64,000 nucleotides of DNA. Source: Trichobilharzia szidati (Eukaryota; Platyhelminthes; Trematoda; Strigeidida; Schistosomatidae). Shown here in pieces: positions 60,201 to 64,000 of this stretch; the first letter of the stretch is position 1, and every line of letters begins with the position of its first letter. Below the pieces are notes generated by a model. That model did not search any database. It was not told the DNA's origin and saw only the letters and a program-made list of their open reading frames with translations. Made by a program: the position numbers and the translations under genes. The stretch is taken from positions 15,262,804 to 15,326,803 of the forward strand of contig OX235277.1 in NCBI GenBank assembly GCA_944472155.2. The letters run 5' to 3'.

Positions 60201-62471
60201 TACAAATGTCTACTTCTCACTCGGTGCCCAAATATTTTAGAACTATTCTGTCAAATCTTGACGACAATTCATTAGAAGTATCTACTTACCTTGGGCTAGT
60301 AAAGGAAGAAATGTCATTTCTGAATTTCAGATCAAAAAGCACACATTAATATCAATTGTAACTAATCACTCATTGAACTGAGATTAATAAGGCATTGTTT
60401 ATATGAGGATTTGGTCTGCGAAAAATTTAACTCATCTTGTATGCAGGGATTGTAAATTTTACTGTAGATGAATTTCTAAATTTTTGATTGTTTGATTCTG
60501 ATCAAATTTATCGGCATTCCACGACATACTGATAAAATGTTTCAGATTTTATTTCTACAATTCATCAATGTCACACTTTACTTTCATAAGCTTCCATAGT
60601 TCTCTCACCTGCACATTTACTTCTACATTTTGCCGTAAATCCTTGAACTGTGAACATAATTATGGGTGGCTCACTTCAATACGATTCACTTAAGCGAATT
60701 CTAGTTTGCATTTCTGGTCCGATAATTTATACACATGGAGTATCTTAACAAACCATTCACTGAAAAAATGTATGTTGAATATTGAACGCTACGCAAACAT
60801 GTCAGTATTGATGTTCCGGCAGTTGGCATGGTATATCAACGAAGTCAATTTTTATCAAAACGTGATACGTTTCTACACAAATACAAATACACATAGATAC
60901 ACATAGAAAATTGTCTAGTGAAATTAGGACTAAAATCTTCGAAATCAGATTTCTTAGACATAAATCTACAACCACCACACCTTTCGTGAAATAAGAAATG
61001 TACGTTAATTTGAAATTTATGAACGCATTTAAGATACTGTGCAGCTATAATACGGCTAACTCACGATTTTCTCCTATATTAATACAAGAGGAAAATGCAT
61101 TCAGTTCTACTTCACAGGAAGAGTGTATTGGAGTAATACATTTTGAAAGGATCTCCTCGTAGATCAAACTTATATAAAACTCAAAAATATTTCACAATTT
61201 GATCAAATTTGTAGATTAGTGATCTGAAAATCCTCTCAGATTACTAATAAACAAAGAATGAGATCATACACACTCAAGCAAATTGACAAAAGATAGTTGT
61301 TTTACCCAATGAGTCTATGAAGACGATGTGTTAGAATATGATATGACTCACTATATGTTTCTTCAGAGAGAAAAAAGTAAACAAATTCAGTGTATGACCC
61401 ATTATATACACATCAATACAGTCAACATTTATAGATGTGAAGTCATTTATTATCGGTGGAATCACAATTCTGAGATGATGCTCGCTTTATTTGATGACGA
61501 CGAATAATGAGCGCCCCATATGTTTTTCTTCATGAGTTTAGAAGAAGCTTTGTGATAATGCGTATCAAGTATGGTTTCATCACAAAACTGCAATCGATAG
61601 CAGTCATATAGTATGTAAAACACGTTTATGTATCAACTTATAACAGCTTATATCCATGAATCTCTAGTTCATTTACTTTTGTGAAGTGTTAATTAACAAT
61701 TACAAAGCACTTACTCATGACATCTAAAATTAGGATGTCATCATAAATGTTAGTGATAAACTCTGACATCAACAAATAAATTTGTAGAATTGGTTGGATT
61801 CGATTAATTTTATTACATTAGAATGCAAGACTGGAAGATTCATAAATATTTTGTCACTCAGATTAGCTTTTGCAGGACTGAGGATAATTGAATCTCAACC
61901 ACAAAATATTAACTTATATCTTATTAACCGTATGGATAAACTACAGATTCGTGAATTACTCTGCACACTATTCCACTGAAAGCATTTTTCATGATTGCTT
62001 TGATAAACTGCAACTCAGTTCTTTTGTCTTCTTTTCTTAGAGTGAACTTCATAAATTTCTTAGTTTCTATTTATTGAAGACTATTCATGCAAGAAATCTC
62101 TCTAATATGTATTCGTTGGTTGACCATGGAGTATAGAGTGAATTATAATCCACTTTCATGTGACGCCATCACAAATGCTTATCTGACTACAGACTGATAT
62201 GCAACATAACCAATTTAAGGATGCAACATATAGCACATTTGAGAAGACCTTGGGCATGAAGCCAATTAGAGCGTCTAGTAAAAATCTCATCCAGACTTTA
62301 ATTCAACTGATTTACTGCTGTTTGTGTGTTTACGATGTTAAAATTGTCAATGAAGTTTATCTTAGTTTCGTCTTCATTTATCCGGTTTGATATTCACTAC
62401 TCTTAACTGTTCCAGTAAATCTTGTGACATTGTTTAATGATTTTAGTAAATGGATGATTTACCTTCCAAGT
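54288..62471 (-). CDS. Micro-exon gene copy C (inverted, 5' exons missing)
   Basis: Exons in transcript order: 62463-62471, 61715-61723, 61352-61360, 61065-61073, 60290-60295, 58521-58529, 57890-57898, 57803-57817, 56898-56903, 56422-56427, 56349-56369, 56165-56176 and terminal 54288-54418. All keep AG/GT borders, length in threes and phase 1. Unlike gene B, the 6-nt exon at 60,290 encodes Gln (CCCAAG), so the joined frame has no stop until the terminal TAA (54,288-54,290). The duplication ends at 63,262 and no signal-peptide exon was found in 63,262-64,000. The gene either uses exons beyond the window or has lost its 5' end. Confidence 0.65.
55875..55923 (+). repeat. Extreme 5'-truncated LINE tail (unit C)
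   Basis: Same fossil as 31,564-31,613, inverted with the unit. Confidence 0.7.
59299..60275. mobile_element. Foldback retroelement with hammerhead arms (unit C)
   Basis: Same insertion as 27,196-28,170, inverted with the unit and bounded by aagtatctactt at 59,287-59,298 and 60,276-60,287. Hammerhead-like cores lie at 59,354-59,387 (-) and 60,117-60,150 (+). Confidence 0.75.
60117..60150 (+). ncRNA. Hammerhead-ribozyme-like core (unit C)
   Basis: CTGAAGA, GTTCGG / CCGAAC stem, GAAAC: the best-preserved of the four cores on the forward strand. Confidence 0.6.
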
Positions 62472-63261
62472 CTGCCGTATAGGGTGAAAGTTTATGCGCT
62501 AGTTATAGTATTTCGAACAGTAGGTGTACTCAGAATATGGAGAAATCAAATTAAAAAGGCTCTAACTTAATGGCAACATCCTCTGTTTGCATCACACAGT
62601 GATAGTGCTGTTTCAAAACTGACTCCAGATGAACACATAAAGTTTATTTAGAATTCCACGACGTATTGTTTCATCAGGTAAATTTACACAGACTTCTACT
62701 ACGCTATTTTTCCATGAGCATTCCTCTCAAGGGAAACCGATAAACATTGCAGAAATAAGATTTCATAGTGAGACGTTATATGGCATGGCGTATGTTTTAC
62801 AAAGATTAAGGAAAAGCATCTTGTACTAATCCCAATGATTGTTCGTCCGCTGACCTTCGAATGATACATTGATTCTCCACTCCACATTTCCGTCGCATTT
62901 CCAATTTATTCATATAGACTTGACTACCTTTTACATCTGAACAGCATGTCATGTATAAAATGTCATCTAAAAGCTGCATCTGTGAAATTATGATAAATCC
63001 CGAAAGAAATTCCTCAGCGAGTATGTTATGAAGAATCCCAGTAAATATAGAGTGTTGGTAATTTTCACTACCTACGTTATGGAACACAGACAGCATGTCA
63101 ACTAATTTATGCCTAATCCATCGTTAAACCGTAAAAATTTCGACTATTTTGTAGCTTTGGTAAGACACTTTACAAATTCAGTGTTCGCAGAGTGAATGGG
63201 CTGAACATAATCATTTATACTTATTATAATTAACTTCTGACTAAACCGACGATACTAGAAA

Positions 63262-64000
63262 AATTTTAGAAATCTTACTTCTTTGAACTTTTGTTGTGGA
63301 TATTAAAATGATTCATTATAATTCACCCCGACATGTGTTGATCGGCATCGAATCTCTTCCATATGACAACATTCACAACAAGTGAAAATATTAACGTCAA
63401 AAGTAAGCAAAAATGAAGAAATACTGCTCTGAAATTTCTCATCACTGTGTTCACCTCGGAATTAATATTCATTCTTCTCAAGGATAATCACTGAACACTT
63501 ATAAGTTTTTACTTTGAACAGAATATTGCTTTAATTTTTGCTTCTGAAGTATCTGAGAATAGATCTTTTATTTAATAATAAAGTTACTTGTTTTTCGGCA
63601 TCTAGGTGGAGCATACAAACTGCTTAGGATGTTTCCATTGTATTTCTCACATATCCATACAGACGTAATTGGTCTCAATTATTTCGTGTTTTGCCATCAC
63701 TCAGTTAAATATAAAATGTCACTTAACACCGGTATCTATAGAAAGATGATTACATTCGAGACATATTCGTCAGCTACGGTCAAAGTGATCATGTTGCAAT
63801 GCACTCTAGTGAATATGAGCTGATTTTAATTTTTCAAGATAAATATATTACTGTTGCTGATAAGAATACCGATTTCACATGAATTATCAATGAATTACTG
63901 CACGTGTCATAGTTTAACTCATCAAACCTCGAATTACTGTGTTTCAGAGAATAATTTCAAGTTGTGAAAATTCACAGCGAAAGAGAGTTGAGAGCAGCAA
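63262..64000. other. Unique sequence beyond duplication edge
   Basis: No match to the other units and no convincing exon, promoter or element on either strand. Confidence 0.4.

Larger units (their letters stand above)
46545..63262 (-). repeat. Segmental duplication unit C, inverted
   Basis: Reverse complement of unit A (1-12,930) and unit B (from 24,215). Parts match B almost exactly (for example 52,320-53,620 against 39,985-41,270) and others differ clearly (for example 56,500-57,300). The match to B stops at about 63,262. Confidence 0.9.

Overview
The window looks like nuclear DNA of a digenean fluke, most likely a schistosome or close relative. It is AT-rich, holds almost no long open frames outside retrotransposons, and carries Penelope-like elements, hammerhead-ribozyme repeats and, above all, what reads as a micro-exon gene (MEG) cluster. 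MEGs are a secreted-protein gene class known from schistosomes. The species cannot be fixed from the sequence alone.

Three copies of one spliced gene are present. Gene B (19,100-33,207, + strand) is complete: TATA-like box, a 64-nt signal-peptide exon, then about 17 tiny exons of 6-30 nt. Each is a multiple of three, each lies between AG and GT, and all share phase 1. A 131-nt terminal coding exon and an AATAAA signal follow. Gene A (exons from 724 to 7,240, + strand) lacks its 5' end, which lies before base 1. Gene C (62,471 to 54,288, - strand) is an inverted copy whose 5' end is beyond the duplication edge at about 63,262. Splice sites and frame are kept across copies while the short exons differ in sequence, as expected for variable secreted MEG proteins. 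Most short frames longer than 60 codons elsewhere are chance.

Layout: 1-12,930 duplication unit A; 12,930-18,230 decayed Penelope-like fragments; 18,240-18,980 upstream region of gene B; 19,100-33,300 gene B, with a SINE, a MITE and a hammerhead foldback in its introns; 33,871-39,982 a double LINE insertion; 39,983-42,264 remaining intergenic part of unit B; 42,265-44,330 a nearly intact Penelope-like element; 44,770-45,590 a second copy of the gene-B upstream region that stops just short of the TATA box and exon 1; 45,730-46,540 a Penelope-like relic; 46,545-63,262 inverted unit C with an RTE-type LINE at 47,362-48,996; 63,262-64,000 unique sequence.

B and C share several insertions missing from A, so they split more recently. 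Each then gained its own retrotransposons. All exon calls come from reading splice signals and comparing the three copies by eye; no transcript evidence was available.
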